A stretch of DNA of 64,000 bases, taken from the NCBI RefSeq assembly GCF_000620785.1, contig NZ_JIAI01000001.1, positions 1,240,001 to 1,304,000 on the forward strand. Reading direction: 5' to 3'. This DNA comes from Actinospineispora acaciae DSM 45401. Lineage in GTDB: Bacteria > Actinomycetota > Actinomycetes > Mycobacteriales > Pseudonocardiaceae. A program made the translations under genes and the position numbers. Below the pieces are notes generated by a model, which saw only the letters and a list, made by a program, of their open reading frames with translations, had not been told where the DNA came from and did no database searches. The stretch's first letter is position 1. Every line of letters begins with the position of its first letter. Positions 54,020 to 61,936 of this stretch are shown piece by piece.

Positions 54020-54634
54020 TCAGCCGGCGAGGACGTCGGCCAGCAGCACGGCGGCGAGCCCGCCGAAGACGACCCCCGCCCCGACGCTCACGACGGTCGC
54101 GGCGGCGCCGCCGGGCGCCAGGGTCGCCGCGAGCCGCCCCGCCGCCAGGCCGATGACGCTGTCGACCGCCAACCCGACCAGCAGGAACAGCAGGCCGAGC
54201 GTCAACAGCTGCCCGGTGACGGGGCCGTGACCGGGCCTGACGAAGCTCGGTAGGAACGCCGCGAAGAAGAGGATGATCTTGGGGTTGGCGAGGTTGGTCA
54301 GGACGGCGCGGCGCAGGATTCGCCGGGAGGCCGGCGGGGTGCGGGCGGTCAGCCCGGCGCGCCTGGCCGACCGCAGGGTGTCGACCGCGAGCCATCCGAG
54401 ATACCCGGCGCCGGCCAGTCGGATGACGTCGAGAGCCCAGGAGGCGCTGGAGACCAGGGCGGCGAGGCCGAGCGCCGCCGCCGTCACGTGCACCGCCATG
54501 CCCAGCGCCATGCCCGCCGCGGAGACCACCCCGGCCCGCCGGCCGCGGTCGGCGGCTACCGCGACGATGTAGGCCATGTCCGGCCCCGGCGCGATCGCGA
54601 TCACCAGCACGGCGGCGAGGAATCCGGGCAACAC
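54020..54634 (-). CDS. LysE/RhtB-family amino-acid exporter
   Basis: This 204-aa membrane protein has about six TMs. It shows the LysE opening LPGFLAAVLVIAIAPGPDMAYIVAVA (APGPD is the family hallmark) and LTNLANPKIILFFAAFLPSFV. It exports amino acids or derivatives. The GTG at 54634 gives the standard N-terminus, but spacing to the nearest Shine-Dalgarno is long. It is divergent from the CGNR protein, a frequent pairing. Confidence 0.9.
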   Translation of the reverse strand: MLPGFLAAVLVIAIAPGPDMAYIVAVAADRGRRAGVVSAAGMALGMAVHVTAAALGLAALVSSASWALDVIRLAGAGYLGWLAVDTLRSARRAGLTARTPPASRRILRRAVLTNLANPKIILFFAAFLPSFVRPGHGPVTGQLLTLGLLFLLVGLAVDSVIGLAAGRLAATLAPGGAAATVVSVGAGVVFGGLAAVLLADVLAG

Positions 54635-54716
54635 CGCGGGGTCGAGGATGACGGCCCTCCAAGTAACGCACTAGACGTCATCTGTACGTTATCGAGCGCC
54701 CGTCGCAACGCGCAAG

Positions 54717-55256
54717 ATGGAGCCAGTGCGTTACGGTGTCGGCGTGGCCGTCACGGTTCGGGCGATGGCGCCCGCGACGCTCGTGGAGATCGTCAACGAG
54801 TGGGGGACCGTCCCCCGCGAGGTCGCCGGCGAGCGGGACCGGCCGTATCCATCGGGCCGAGGCCTTGACGACGACGCGCCGCGGCGGGTGGCCGACCGGG
54901 TCCATCCGATCTTCGCCTCGGCCACCGCCGCTGAGGCCGCCGAGCTGGTGAACGTCCTGCTCACCGAGACCGCCGTGGTCCCCCTCGTCGTCCTCGCCGA
55001 CGGCCGGCCCGAGGCGCTCTGGGCGGTCGACCGGCCGGGCGATGCGCTGCTCGCCTCGGCGGCGTTGACGCTGCGCGACCACCTGGACCGGCACGGCTTC
55101 ACCCGGCTCGGCACCTGCGCCGGCAGCCGCTGCGCCGACGTCTACATCGACACCTCGCCCACCCGTGACCGCCGCTACTGCTCCACGACCTGCCAGAACC
55201 GTGCCCGCGCGGCCGCGTTCCGCCGCCGCCACGCCGGGTCTCGTCGTAGCGTGTGA
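54717..55256 (+). CDS. CGNR zinc-finger-type transcriptional regulator (ABATE domain)
   Basis: This 179-aa protein has an N-terminal ABATE-like helical region beginning TLVEIVNEWGTVP and a C-terminal zinc finger CAGSRCADVYIDTSPTRDRRYCSTTCQNRARAAAFRRR. The four Cys ligands are complete; the name-giving CGNR reads CQNR. Such proteins regulate neighbouring transport genes. A 10/11-matched inverted repeat (GTAACGCACTAG at 54663-54674, CAGTGCGTTAC at 54724-54734) spans its start and the LysE upstream region. This leaves some doubt whether a later GTG is the real start. Confidence 0.88.
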   Translation: MEPVRYGVGVAVTVRAMAPATLVEIVNEWGTVPREVAGERDRPYPSGRGLDDDAPRRVADRVHPIFASATAAEAAELVNVLLTETAVVPLVVLADGRPEALWAVDRPGDALLASAALTLRDHLDRHGFTRLGTCAGSRCADVYIDTSPTRDRRYCSTTCQNRARAAAFRRRHAGSRRSV

Positions 55257-55705
55257 CCATGCCTCATCGACCTGCCCACACCGAGGACGTGCCGGCGCTG
55301 CGCGAGCTGGCCCGGCGAGCGTACGCGGCATACGTCCCCAGGATCGGCCGCGAGCCAGCGCCGATGGCGGCCGACTACGCCGCCGCGGTGGCCGACGGAC
55401 ACGTCTGGGTCGCCGAGGACGGTGACCGGATCGCCGGCCTGCTGGTGCTGATCCCGGAGGCCGACCACCTGCTGCTGGAGAACGTGGCGGTCGACCCGGA
55501 CTTCCAGGGCACCGGCGTGGGCGCCGAGCTGCTCGCACTCGCGGAGACCCAGGCCAGGTCGCTCGGGCTCAACGCGATCCGGCTCTACACGAACGAGGCG
55601 ATGACGGAGAACCTCGCCTACTACCCACGACGCGGCTACGTCGAGACCCATCGCGCCGCGCAGGACGGCTTCAACCGCGTCTTCTTCACCAAAAGCCTGA
55701 GCTGA
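55253..55705 (+). CDS. GNAT-family N-acetyltransferase
   Basis: This 150-aa GNAT has the acetyl-CoA loop in ENVAVDPDFQGTGVGAELLALAETQA (motif A, Q/RxxGxG/A) and the later NLAYYPRRGYVETHRA (motif B Tyr). GTG at 55253 overlaps the CGNR stop by 4 bp; ATG 55259 is an alternative. The substrate is unknown. A long region of inverted repeats follows its stop. Confidence 0.92.
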   Translation: MTMPHRPAHTEDVPALRELARRAYAAYVPRIGREPAPMAADYAAAVADGHVWVAEDGDRIAGLLVLIPEADHLLLENVAVDPDFQGTGVGAELLALAETQARSLGLNAIRLYTNEAMTENLAYYPRRGYVETHRAAQDGFNRVFFTKSLS

Positions 55706-55707
55706 TC

Positions 55708-55768
55708 GTCGAACGGGACGCAAGTCCGTTTTCGATCAAGGAACTACCGGACTGGCGTCCCGCTCGAC
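55708..55768. repeat. Imperfect inverted repeat, 21-bp arms
   Basis: Arms 55708-55728 and 55748-55768 (starting GTCGAACGGGACGC, ending GCGTCCCGCTCGAC) match at 19 of 21 positions around a 19-nt loop. It begins three bases after the GNAT stop and can act as a transcription terminator, but it is longer than most. Confidence 0.75.
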
Positions 55769-55810
55769 GTCCGACCAGCACCAGACCGTTGACGTATCCG
55801 CAGGTCAGAA

Positions 55811-55856
55811 CCCGTGAGTGGTTAGCGGTGTCATAGCACCGCTAACCACTCACGGG
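55811..55856. repeat. Perfect 20-bp inverted repeat, 6-nt loop
   Basis: CCCGTGAGTGGTTAGCGGTG (55811-55830), loop TCATAG, and its exact complement (55837-55856). This is the strongest hairpin in the window. No poly-U follows. Together with the neighbouring repeats it forms a structured stretch of about 190 bp between the GNAT gene and the small membrane protein gene. Confidence 0.85.
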
Positions 55857-55867
55857 CTCTGAACAGG

Positions 55868-55893
55868 CGGTTTGCTCGTGCGAGCGCAAACCG
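55868..55893. repeat. Third hairpin of the 55.7-55.9 kb cluster
   Basis: CGGTTTGCTCG and CGAGCGCAAACCG pair as inverted repeats around a 2-nt loop, with a 2-nt bulge on one side. Bases 55894-56068 beyond it hold no gene I can support. Confidence 0.6.
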
Positions 55894-56068
55894 TAAGGAG
55901 AGGATCGCCCGCCTTCGTCAAAAGCCTCACTTGGGCGCCACCCGTCCGGGCGTACCTGGTCACCGAGCGCATAGCCCAGGCCCGACCGGGGTACTGGCGG
56001 GTCATGTCGATCGTGATCACTGGTCGCGCACCGCGCCATCCGGCCGCGCGCGAGTGAGGAGCCCGGCC

Positions 56069-56242
56069 ATGGTGTGGTTCGTCCTGCTGTTCGCGCCCGC
56101 GTTGCTGGCCGCCGCCGTCGTGCTCGAACGTTTCGAACACCGCCTGCTGGCCGACCACTCACGGCTCAAACCCCCGGCCGAACTGCCCTCCGTCACCGAC
56201 CTGGTGCGCCGTCGCGCCGCGCACCGAGGCAGAGCCGCCTGA
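56069..56242 (+). CDS. Small single-TM membrane protein
   Basis: This is a 57-aa ORF with a good RBS (GAGGAG, spacing about 9) before the ATG. Residues 2-18 (VWFVLLFAPALLAAAVV) form one membrane segment. The rest is polar and basic (LERFEHRLL... VRRRAAHRGRAA). It has no family I recognise. It converges on the MerR gene with 13 bp between stops. Confidence 0.55.
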   Translation: MVWFVLLFAPALLAAAVVLERFEHRLLADHSRLKPPAELPSVTDLVRRRAAHRGRAA

Positions 56243-56255
56243 GCCGTCCGAACGC

Positions 56256-56693
56256 CTAGCGCACGGGCGCCCAAAGCCGGTCGGCGTCGCCGGCGGCGAG
56301 CCGCCCCCGGTAGACGTCGATCTTGTGGTCGATGAGCTGGAGGTTCTCCCGGAGCTCGGCGAGCTTGGTGAGCACGTCGGCGCGGTGGGACTCCATGAGC
56401 GCGAGCCGCTCCTCCTCGTTGCCGTGACCGGCGGCCACGAGCTGGGCGTAGCGCCGGATCGTCTTGATCGGCATGCCGGTGGCCCGCAGCCTGGTGCAGA
56501 CGGTGATCCAGTCCAGATCGAGCTGCTGGTAGCGCCGCCGGCCGCCGGCGGTGCGGTCGACGGCGGTGACGACCAGGCCGGCACGTTCGTAGTAGCGCAG
56601 GGTGTGCACGCTGACCCCGGTGCGGCGGGCGGCCTCGGCGATGCTCAGGCCCGCCCGCGCAGGCTCGGCGCTCGGCGGCTTGACTTCGAGCAT
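56256..56693 (-). CDS. MerR-family transcriptional regulator
   Basis: This 145-aa protein has the MerR winged HTH LSIAEAARRTGVSVHTLRYYERAGLV at residues 16-41, RRYQQLDLDWITVCTRLRATGM, and a C-terminal coiled-coil (MESHRADVLTKLAELRENLQLIDHKIDVY). No metal-binding Cys are present, so it senses an organic signal. It is divergent from an SDR. Its ATG lies 7 nt from a -10-like TAGAAT on the minus strand, so its mRNA may be leaderless. Confidence 0.92.
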   Translation of the reverse strand: MLEVKPPSAEPARAGLSIAEAARRTGVSVHTLRYYERAGLVVTAVDRTAGGRRRYQQLDLDWITVCTRLRATGMPIKTIRRYAQLVAAGHGNEEERLALMESHRADVLTKLAELRENLQLIDHKIDVYRGRLAAGDADRLWAPVR

Positions 56694-56710
56694 GCTCTAA
56701 ATTCTAGCGT
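56680..56710 (+). promoter_or_regulatory. MerR-type promoter with 19-bp spacer and dyad
   Basis: -35 TTGACT (56680-56685) and -10 TAGCGT (56705-56710) are separated by 19 bp, the overlong spacing that MerR proteins untwist. A perfect GAGCATGCTC dyad (56688-56697) lies in the spacer. Transcription would start at about 56717, the A of the SDR ATG. Confidence 0.75.
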
Positions 56711-56716
56711 CGAGGC

Positions 56717-57427
56717 ATGACAGCGACACTGATCACCGGAGCGAACAAGGGCCTCGGCTTCGAGACGGCCCGCCGGCTGGTTGCCGAGGGCCACACCGTC
56801 TACGTCGGCAGTCGGGACGCCGAGCGCGGCCGCCGGGCCGCCGAACGGCTGGGCGCGCGGGCGGTCCAGCTCGACGTCACCGACGACGCGTCCGTGGCGG
56901 CCGCCGCCAAGACCGTCGAGGCCGACGGAGGGCTCGACGTGCTGGTCAACAACGCGGGCATCGCCATCGAATGGGGACCCGACGACGGCGTGATCGGCGC
57001 CGGCGAACTGACCGCCGACCTGATGCGCCGCACGTTCGACACGAACGTCTTCGGTGTCGTGCGCGTGCTGCACGCGTTCCTGCCGCTGCTGCGGCGCTCC
57101 CCCGACCCCGTCGTGGTCAACGTCAGCAGCAACCTGGCCTCGCTGACCCGGGCCTCGGACCCAGGCTCACGCGCGTACGCCTACCCGGGCGTCGCCTACC
57201 CGGCCTCGAAGACGGCCGTCAACATGATCACCGTGCAGTACGCGAAGGCGTTCCCGACCATGCGGATCAACGCCGTGGAGCCCGGCTTCACCCAGACCGA
57301 CCTGAACCGCAACACGGGCCTGCAGACCGTCGAGGAGGGCGCCGAGATCATCGTGCGGATGGCCCTGGTGGGCCCCGGCGGCCCGACCGGGCACTACGTC
57401 GACGCCAACGGCCACATCCCCTGGTGA
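56717..57427 (+). CDS. Short-chain dehydrogenase, MerR-controlled
   Basis: This 236-aa SDR has TLITGANKGLGFETARRL, NNAGIAIEW, VNVSSNLASL and the catalytic pair in YPASKTAV; the Arg in VGSRDAERG predicts NADP(H). It resembles carbonyl-reductase-like SDRs often placed next to MerR regulators in actinobacteria. The gene probably yields a leaderless transcript. Confidence 0.92.
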   Translation: MTATLITGANKGLGFETARRLVAEGHTVYVGSRDAERGRRAAERLGARAVQLDVTDDASVAAAAKTVEADGGLDVLVNNAGIAIEWGPDDGVIGAGELTADLMRRTFDTNVFGVVRVLHAFLPLLRRSPDPVVVNVSSNLASLTRASDPGSRAYAYPGVAYPASKTAVNMITVQYAKAFPTMRINAVEPGFTQTDLNRNTGLQTVEEGAEIIVRMALVGPGGPTGHYVDANGHIPW

Positions 57428-57429
57428 CG

Positions 57430-58071
57430 CTAGTCGATGATCAGGGACAGCAGGTTGTCGACGTAGCGCCACTGCGGCGCGGGATCTCGCGGCGTGGGGT
57501 TGGCGTGGTAGAGCGCGACGAGCCCGTGCGTGGAGACGAACACCATCGTGCCGGCCTGCTGGCTCGGCTGGCGGAGGCGGTGGCCGGCCTTCTCGCAGCG
57601 CTCGAAACCGGCCACGAACAGGGCGACGATGCGGCCGAGCGGGGTCGTGCTCGGATCGGCCGGCACCGGTTCGCCGGCGTTGTGGCGGCGGAACAGGATC
57701 CGGTAGTGACCCGGTTTGGCGACCGCGAAGTCGTAGTACGCCCGTAGCCCCGCGCGCAGCCGACCGACCGGGTCGTCCTCGGAGACGGTCGCGCTGGCGC
57801 GCTCGACCAGCTGGTAGACCCTGTCGCACTCGTGCTCGTGCAGGCCGTCGGCGAGCTCGTCGAGGTTGCGGAAGTGCTGGTAGATGCTGCCCGGCACGAC
57901 CCCCGTCGCCCGCGCGACGCCTCGGATGCTCAGCCCCGCCTCGTCGCCGAGCTCGCACAGCAGGCGGCTGGCGGCGTTGAGGATCTCGGTGCGGAGCTGC
58001 TCCCCCTCGCCCCAGCGGTTGCGGGTCCGCTCCGGCCGCCCGGCCACGCCCTGCGTCGTCACGCCAGCCAT
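57430..58071 (-). CDS. TetR-family transcriptional regulator
   Basis: This 213-aa protein has TetR HTH RTEILNAASRLLCELGDEAGLSIRGVARATGVVPGSIYQHFRNLDEL (about 27-75) and a variable ligand domain with WHG-like C-terminal features. It is divergent from a DHA2 drug-efflux-type MFS gene, with repeated CGAAC/GTTCG-like half-sites between, and is very probably its repressor. Confidence 0.92.
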   Translation of the reverse strand: MAGVTTQGVAGRPERTRNRWGEGEQLRTEILNAASRLLCELGDEAGLSIRGVARATGVVPGSIYQHFRNLDELADGLHEHECDRVYQLVERASATVSEDDPVGRLRAGLRAYYDFAVAKPGHYRILFRRHNAGEPVPADPSTTPLGRIVALFVAGFERCEKAGHRLRQPSQQAGTMVFVSTHGLVALYHANPTPRDPAPQWRYVDNLLSLIID

Positions 58072-58097
58072 TGTCCCCGAGCGCCTTGCCTCGACTC

Positions 58098-58140
58098 AGC
58101 GAACGATCGTACAGTAACTTGCTGAACGAACGTGCACTAA
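58098..58140. promoter_or_regulatory. Probable TetR operator region
   Basis: Two related partly palindromic elements, AGCGAACGATCGTACAGT (58098-58115) and GCTGAACGAACGTGCACT (58121-58138), lie between the TetR start (58071) and the efflux gene. Each has a GAACGA half-site, and symmetry is imperfect. Confidence 0.5.
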
Positions 58141-58168
58141 ATAGTGGCTCCTGCTCATGGAGGTGCGG

Positions 58169-59821
58169 ATGCCGCAGGCGGGCGCTCGGGAGGACGGCGG
58201 GGGCTCGTCATCGGGCGGATGGCTGGTGCCGCTGCTGGTGCTCATGCTGGGCACGTTCATGGGCGCGCTGGACACCAGCAGCGTGAACGTCGCGCTGCCG
58301 ACGATCGAGCACTCGATGGGCATCAGCCCCGACGACGGAAAGTGGATCTCCACCGCCTACACCCTGTCCATGGGGGTGGCGATCCCGCTGAGCAAGTGGC
58401 TGAGCGAACGGGTCGGCATCACCCGGCTCTACGTCTACTGCCTGATCGCGTTCACCGTCGGATCGGCGCTGTGCGGGCTGGCCTGGAACCTGACGAGCAT
58501 CGTGGCCTTCCGCATCCTGCAGGCCATCCCCGGCGGCCTCATGCCGGTGGTCGGGATGACCTTGATCTTCATGATGGTGCCCAAGGAGAAGATCGGCACC
58601 GCGATGGGGATCTTCGGGGTGGGCGTGATCGTCGCGCCCGGGATCGGCCCCACGCTCGGGGGCTGGCTGGTGGAGTACTCGACGTGGCCGATGCTGTTCT
58701 ACTGCAAGATCCCGATCGGGGTGCTCGCGGCCATCGCCGCGCGCCTGATCCTGCCGCAGCGCAAGCCGACGAGCTGGCCCCGGTTCGACCCGTGGGGCTT
58801 CGCCACGATCGCCGTCGCGCTGTTCTCCCTGCTGCTGGCCACCTCCCAGGGACAGGACTGGGGCTGGACCAGCTACCCGACGCTGATCCTGCTCACGGTC
58901 AGCCTGCTGTGCTTCGCGCTGTTCGTGGTCATCGAGAACGAGCTGGACAACCCGCTGCTCGACCTGCGGGTGTTCAGGTCATGGCCGTTCGTGAACTCGA
59001 TGTTCATCATCTTCCTGATCACGTTCGCGATGTTCGGCACGCTGTTCTACATCCCCCAGCTGCTGCTCGGCGTGATGGGCCTGTCGCCGCTGGACGCCGG
59101 GCTGGCGATGATGCCCACCGCGGCGTGCATGGCGGTCATGATGCCGATCGCCGGCCGGCTCTCCGACAGGTTCGGACCCCGGCTGCCGGCGAGCACCGGC
59201 ATGCTCATCGCCACCTTCGCGTTCGTGCACCTCGCGCAGATCACCAGGGACGTGCCGAAGGAGAACGTCATCTTCTGGGCCAGCGTGTTCAACCTGGGCC
59301 TCGGGCTGACCATGATGCCGGTGACCAGCGGCGGGGTCGCCGCGCTCGCGCCCAGGCTGGTCAACAGCGGCAGCGCACTGAACCAGGTGGGCCTGCGGTC
59401 GGCGTCCGCGCTCGCGGTCGCCGCCCTGGGCGCGCTGTCCACCGCCCAGTCGGCGCAGATGATGTCCGACCGAGGCGCCATGGTCAACACCGGTCTCGGT
59501 CCTCGGCCCGCCGGCGCCGCCGCCCCCGCGACCGCCACCGCCACCGCCGCCGCCGGGAAGGGCGGCGCGACCGACCTCTACCCGCTCTACTCGGTGCTCA
59601 AGCTGGAGGTCACGGCGACCGCGTACGCCAACATGTTCGTCCTGCTCGCGGCGATGTGCGCGCTCGCGGGCGTGCTCGCCCTGTTCATGCCGGGTCGCCG
59701 GCCCGCCGCCTCGGCCCCGCCGCCACCGCCGAGGGCGACTCTCGCCCGGGCCGGTGCGACGCCCGGAGCCGCCGGGGGAAGGTTCGCCGGTAGTCGCCGG
59801 GCGAGATCCCGATCTGTTTGA
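58169..59821 (+). CDS. MFS efflux transporter, DHA2 (EmrB/QacA) family
   Basis: This protein of about 550 aa has 14 predicted TMs. It shows LVLMLGTFMGALDTSSVNVALPTIEHSMG (motif D1-like), WISTAYTLSMGVAIPLSKWLSERVG (motif A-like) and GVIVAPGIGPTLGGWLVEY (motif C, antiporter). It exports hydrophobic drugs or metabolites. ATG 58169 with GGAGGTG upstream is preferred over ATG 58157. The Ala/Pro/Arg-rich C-terminal tail is encoded in a 137-bp overlap with the convergent AraC gene. Confidence 0.93.
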   Translation: MPQAGAREDGGGSSSGGWLVPLLVLMLGTFMGALDTSSVNVALPTIEHSMGISPDDGKWISTAYTLSMGVAIPLSKWLSERVGITRLYVYCLIAFTVGSALCGLAWNLTSIVAFRILQAIPGGLMPVVGMTLIFMMVPKEKIGTAMGIFGVGVIVAPGIGPTLGGWLVEYSTWPMLFYCKIPIGVLAAIAARLILPQRKPTSWPRFDPWGFATIAVALFSLLLATSQGQDWGWTSYPTLILLTVSLLCFALFVVIENELDNPLLDLRVFRSWPFVNSMFIIFLITFAMFGTLFYIPQLLLGVMGLSPLDAGLAMMPTAACMAVMMPIAGRLSDRFGPRLPASTGMLIATFAFVHLAQITRDVPKENVIFWASVFNLGLGLTMMPVTSGGVAALAPRLVNSGSALNQVGLRSASALAVAALGALSTAQSAQMMSDRGAMVNTGLGPRPAGAAAPATATATAAAGKGGATDLYPLYSVLKLEVTATAYANMFVLLAAMCALAGVLALFMPGRRPAASAPPPPPRATLARAGATPGAAGGRFAGSRRARSRSV

Positions 59822-60749
59822 CGAAGTGGTAGCGCAGGTTGTTGGCGGTGCCGAGGCCGCTGAGCTTCGCGATCCGCTCCACCGGGAGGTCGGTGGACTC
59901 CAGCAGGCTCTGCGCTCGGCCCAGGCGCTGGTTGAGCAGCCACCGCAGCGGAGTCGTCCCGGTGGCTTCCCGCAGCCGTCGGTAGAAGGTCCGTGGGCTG
60001 ACCGCCGCGCGCCGGGCCAGGTCGTCGATGGTCAGCGGCCGGTCGAGGTGGGCTCGTGCCCAGTCCAGCACGGGGGTGAGCCCGTTGCCGTCGGTGGTCG
60101 GGACGGACAGGTCGATGAACTGCGCCTGGCCGCCGGGCCGGTGCGCGGGAACCACCATCCGGCGGGCCAGCTGGTTGGCGACGTGCGCGCCGAGGTCGCG
60201 GCGGACCAGGTGCAGGCAGAGGTCGAGCCCGGCGGTCATCCCGGCGCTGGTGAGCACGTCGCCGTCGTCCACGTAGAGCACCGAGTCGTCGACCAGCACC
60301 TTCGGGTAGCGCTCGGCGAGTTGCGCGGTGTGCATCCAGTGCGCGGTGGCGCGCCGGCCGTCGAGCAGCCCCGCCTCGGCGAGCGCGAACGCGCCGACGC
60401 ACAGCGAGACCATCCGGGCGCCCGCCTCATGCGCACGACGCAGGGCGGCGACCAGCTCGGGCGGCACGGGGGCGTCCGCCTCGATGACCTCGTCCGGCAC
60501 CCACGCCACGATGACCGTGTCGGCGCCGACGATGTCGTCGAGCCGGTGCCGGCTGCGCAGGGCGAGCCCTCGGACGGGCTCCCGCGCCCTGGCGTCGGTC
60601 CCGCACAGCCACAGGTCGTACCAGGGGTCGGCGAGGTCCGGCTGCGGCATCCCGAACACGGTCGCGGGGATGCCCAGCTCGTACAGGTCCAGCACGCCGA
60701 CCTCGTCGGGCACGACCAGGGCGACGGAACCAGCGCTCACGCCCGCCAT
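59685..60749 (-). CDS. GlxA-family AraC-type regulator with DJ-1/PfpI domain
   Basis: This 354-aa protein has an N-terminal class-I-glutaminase-like domain (VALVVPDEVGVLDLYELGIPATVFG; nucleophile elbow VSLCVGAFALAEAGLL). The C-terminal double HTH of AraC reads HLDRPLTIDDLARRAAVSPRTFYRRLREATG and AQSLLESTDLPVERIAKLSGLGTANNLRYHF. It is divergent from an imine-reductase-like gene, a likely target. The last 40 residues are in the overlap with the MFS gene. Confidence 0.93.
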   Translation of the reverse strand: MAGVSAGSVALVVPDEVGVLDLYELGIPATVFGMPQPDLADPWYDLWLCGTDARAREPVRGLALRSRHRLDDIVGADTVIVAWVPDEVIEADAPVPPELVAALRRAHEAGARMVSLCVGAFALAEAGLLDGRRATAHWMHTAQLAERYPKVLVDDSVLYVDDGDVLTSAGMTAGLDLCLHLVRRDLGAHVANQLARRMVVPAHRPGGQAQFIDLSVPTTDGNGLTPVLDWARAHLDRPLTIDDLARRAAVSPRTFYRRLREATGTTPLRWLLNQRLGRAQSLLESTDLPVERIAKLSGLGTANNLRYHFVKQIGISPGDYRRTFPRRLRASHRPGRESPSAVAAGPRRRAGDPA

Positions 60750-60756
60750 CGTATGG

Positions 60757-60785
60757 CAGGAATTTGGCGTTGCCGGTCATTCCTG
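60757..60785. promoter_or_regulatory. Inverted repeat CAGGAAT-N15-ATTCCTG
   Basis: Perfect 7-bp arms at 60757-60763 and 60779-60785 lie between the AraC start and the imine-reductase-like gene. They are spaced by about two helical turns, as AraC-type half-sites often are. Confidence 0.55.
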
Positions 60786-60824
60786 TCACTGGCCGGGTCC
60801 GCCGGCCGCGGCGAGCCTGGACCC

Positions 60825-61700
60825 ATGGACACGACACAGCGGCCGGTCACCGTCATCGGCCTGGGCAACCTGGGGCGCGCGCTGGCCGAGACGCTCCTGC
60901 GCAACGGCCATCCGACGACGGTCTGGAACCGTTCCCCGGCCAGGGCGGAGCCGCTCGCCGCCGGTGGGGCGACGGTGGCGGCGACGGCCGCCGAGGCGAT
61001 CGCCGCCGGCGAGCTGGTGCTCGTCGCCCTGCTCGATCCCCCGGCCGTTCGGGAGGTGCTGGCCGGCGCGGCCCAGGCCGTTCGCGGGCGCGCGCTGGTG
61101 AACCTCACCTCCGGCGGGCCGGAGCACGCCCGGGAGCTGGCCGGGTGGGCGGCTCGGCACGGGGCGCAGTACCTGCACGCGGCCGTGTACGCGGTGCCTC
61201 AGACGATCGGCACCGCCCAGTCGTCGATCAACTACAGCGGTTCGGCGGCGGTCCACGAGCGCTGGCGCGACCAGCTGGCGGTACTCGGCAGGGGCACCTT
61301 CGTCGGCGCCGACGCCGGTCGTGCCTCGGTGCACGACGTGGCCATCCTCGCCGGGATGTATGGCATGCTCGGCGGGTTCCTGCACGCCGCCGCGATGGCG
61401 AAGGCCGAGGGGATCAGCGCCGCGGAGCTCACCCCGATGCTGGTGTCCTGGCTGGGCGACGCGTTCCCGGCGCTGTCCACGTTCGCCGAGGAGATCGACC
61501 GCGCGGACTACACCACCGACGAGTCCAACCTCGCCATCAACCAGGCCGGGCTGGCCACGATCATCCACGCCAGCCGGTCGCTGGGCGTGCCCGCCGACAC
61601 GCTGGTCCCGTTGAAGGAACTGATCGACAAGCAGGTCGCCGCCGGCCACGGCGCGGCCAGCCTCACGCGCGTCGTCGAGTCGCTGCGGAAAGGCACATGA
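60825..61700 (+). CDS. NAD(P)-dependent imine reductase-like/beta-hydroxyacid dehydrogenase
   Basis: This 291-aa protein has Rossmann motif VTVIGLGNLGRALAETLLRNGH with NRSPAR after beta-2, marking NADP(H). The all-helical C-domain is GRASVHDVAILAGMYGMLGGFLHAAAM. The pattern GLGNMG-NR-S with a short C-domain fits imine reductases, where the usual 6PGDH catalytic Lys is replaced. It reduces imines or keto compounds. Its stop overlaps the start of a truncated PPOX ORF. Confidence 0.9.
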   Translation: MDTTQRPVTVIGLGNLGRALAETLLRNGHPTTVWNRSPARAEPLAAGGATVAATAAEAIAAGELVLVALLDPPAVREVLAGAAQAVRGRALVNLTSGGPEHARELAGWAARHGAQYLHAAVYAVPQTIGTAQSSINYSGSAAVHERWRDQLAVLGRGTFVGADAGRASVHDVAILAGMYGMLGGFLHAAAMAKAEGISAAELTPMLVSWLGDAFPALSTFAEEIDRADYTTDESNLAINQAGLATIIHASRSLGVPADTLVPLKELIDKQVAAGHGAASLTRVVESLRKGT

Positions 61701-61900
61701 GCACCGCGGTCAGCGCGTTCACCGACCTGGAAGCCGAGTTCAACGCCTACATCGCTACGTCGGGGCCATCAACTACGGCGAATCCAGGTCATCCGGGGAA
61801 GAGACCTGCGCAGCCGAATCTGGCGGGCGGCGTGACGTTGCCCTCGAACGCCGCCGGCCGGCCGCCACCGCGTTGCGGACCGCTTCCCGCAGGTTCATAA
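61697..61900 (+). pseudogene. Truncated N-terminus of a PPOX-like protein
   Basis: This is an open frame of 67 codons overlapping the previous stop by ATGA. The first 20 residues (STAVSAFTDLEAEFNAYIAT) resemble the start of pyridoxamine-oxidase-like proteins. After residue 22 the sequence turns into Pro/Gly/Arg-rich text without family similarity. The rest of the gene is missing, so it is probably a deletion remnant. The reverse strand of this stretch carries a short frame (MNLREAVRNAVAAGRRR...) that could be an equally decayed MarR start. Confidence 0.5.
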
Positions 61901-61924
61901 TTACCTTATGCATAATGTGGTTAT
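61897..61924. promoter_or_regulatory. MarR-type palindrome before MFS-UspA gene
   Basis: A central TTATGCATAA (61906-61915) is flanked symmetrically by ATAA (61897-61900) and TTAT (61921-61924) at equal 5-bp distances. MarR regulators commonly bind such sites. No intact MarR gene is next to it, only the MFS gene start at 61937. Confidence 0.65.
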
Positions 61925-61936
61925 GGACTGCTCGGC

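Noticed and set aside
53979..54253. Plus-strand frames opposite the LysE gene
   Set aside because: The minus strand has clear LysE motifs and the plus frames have none.
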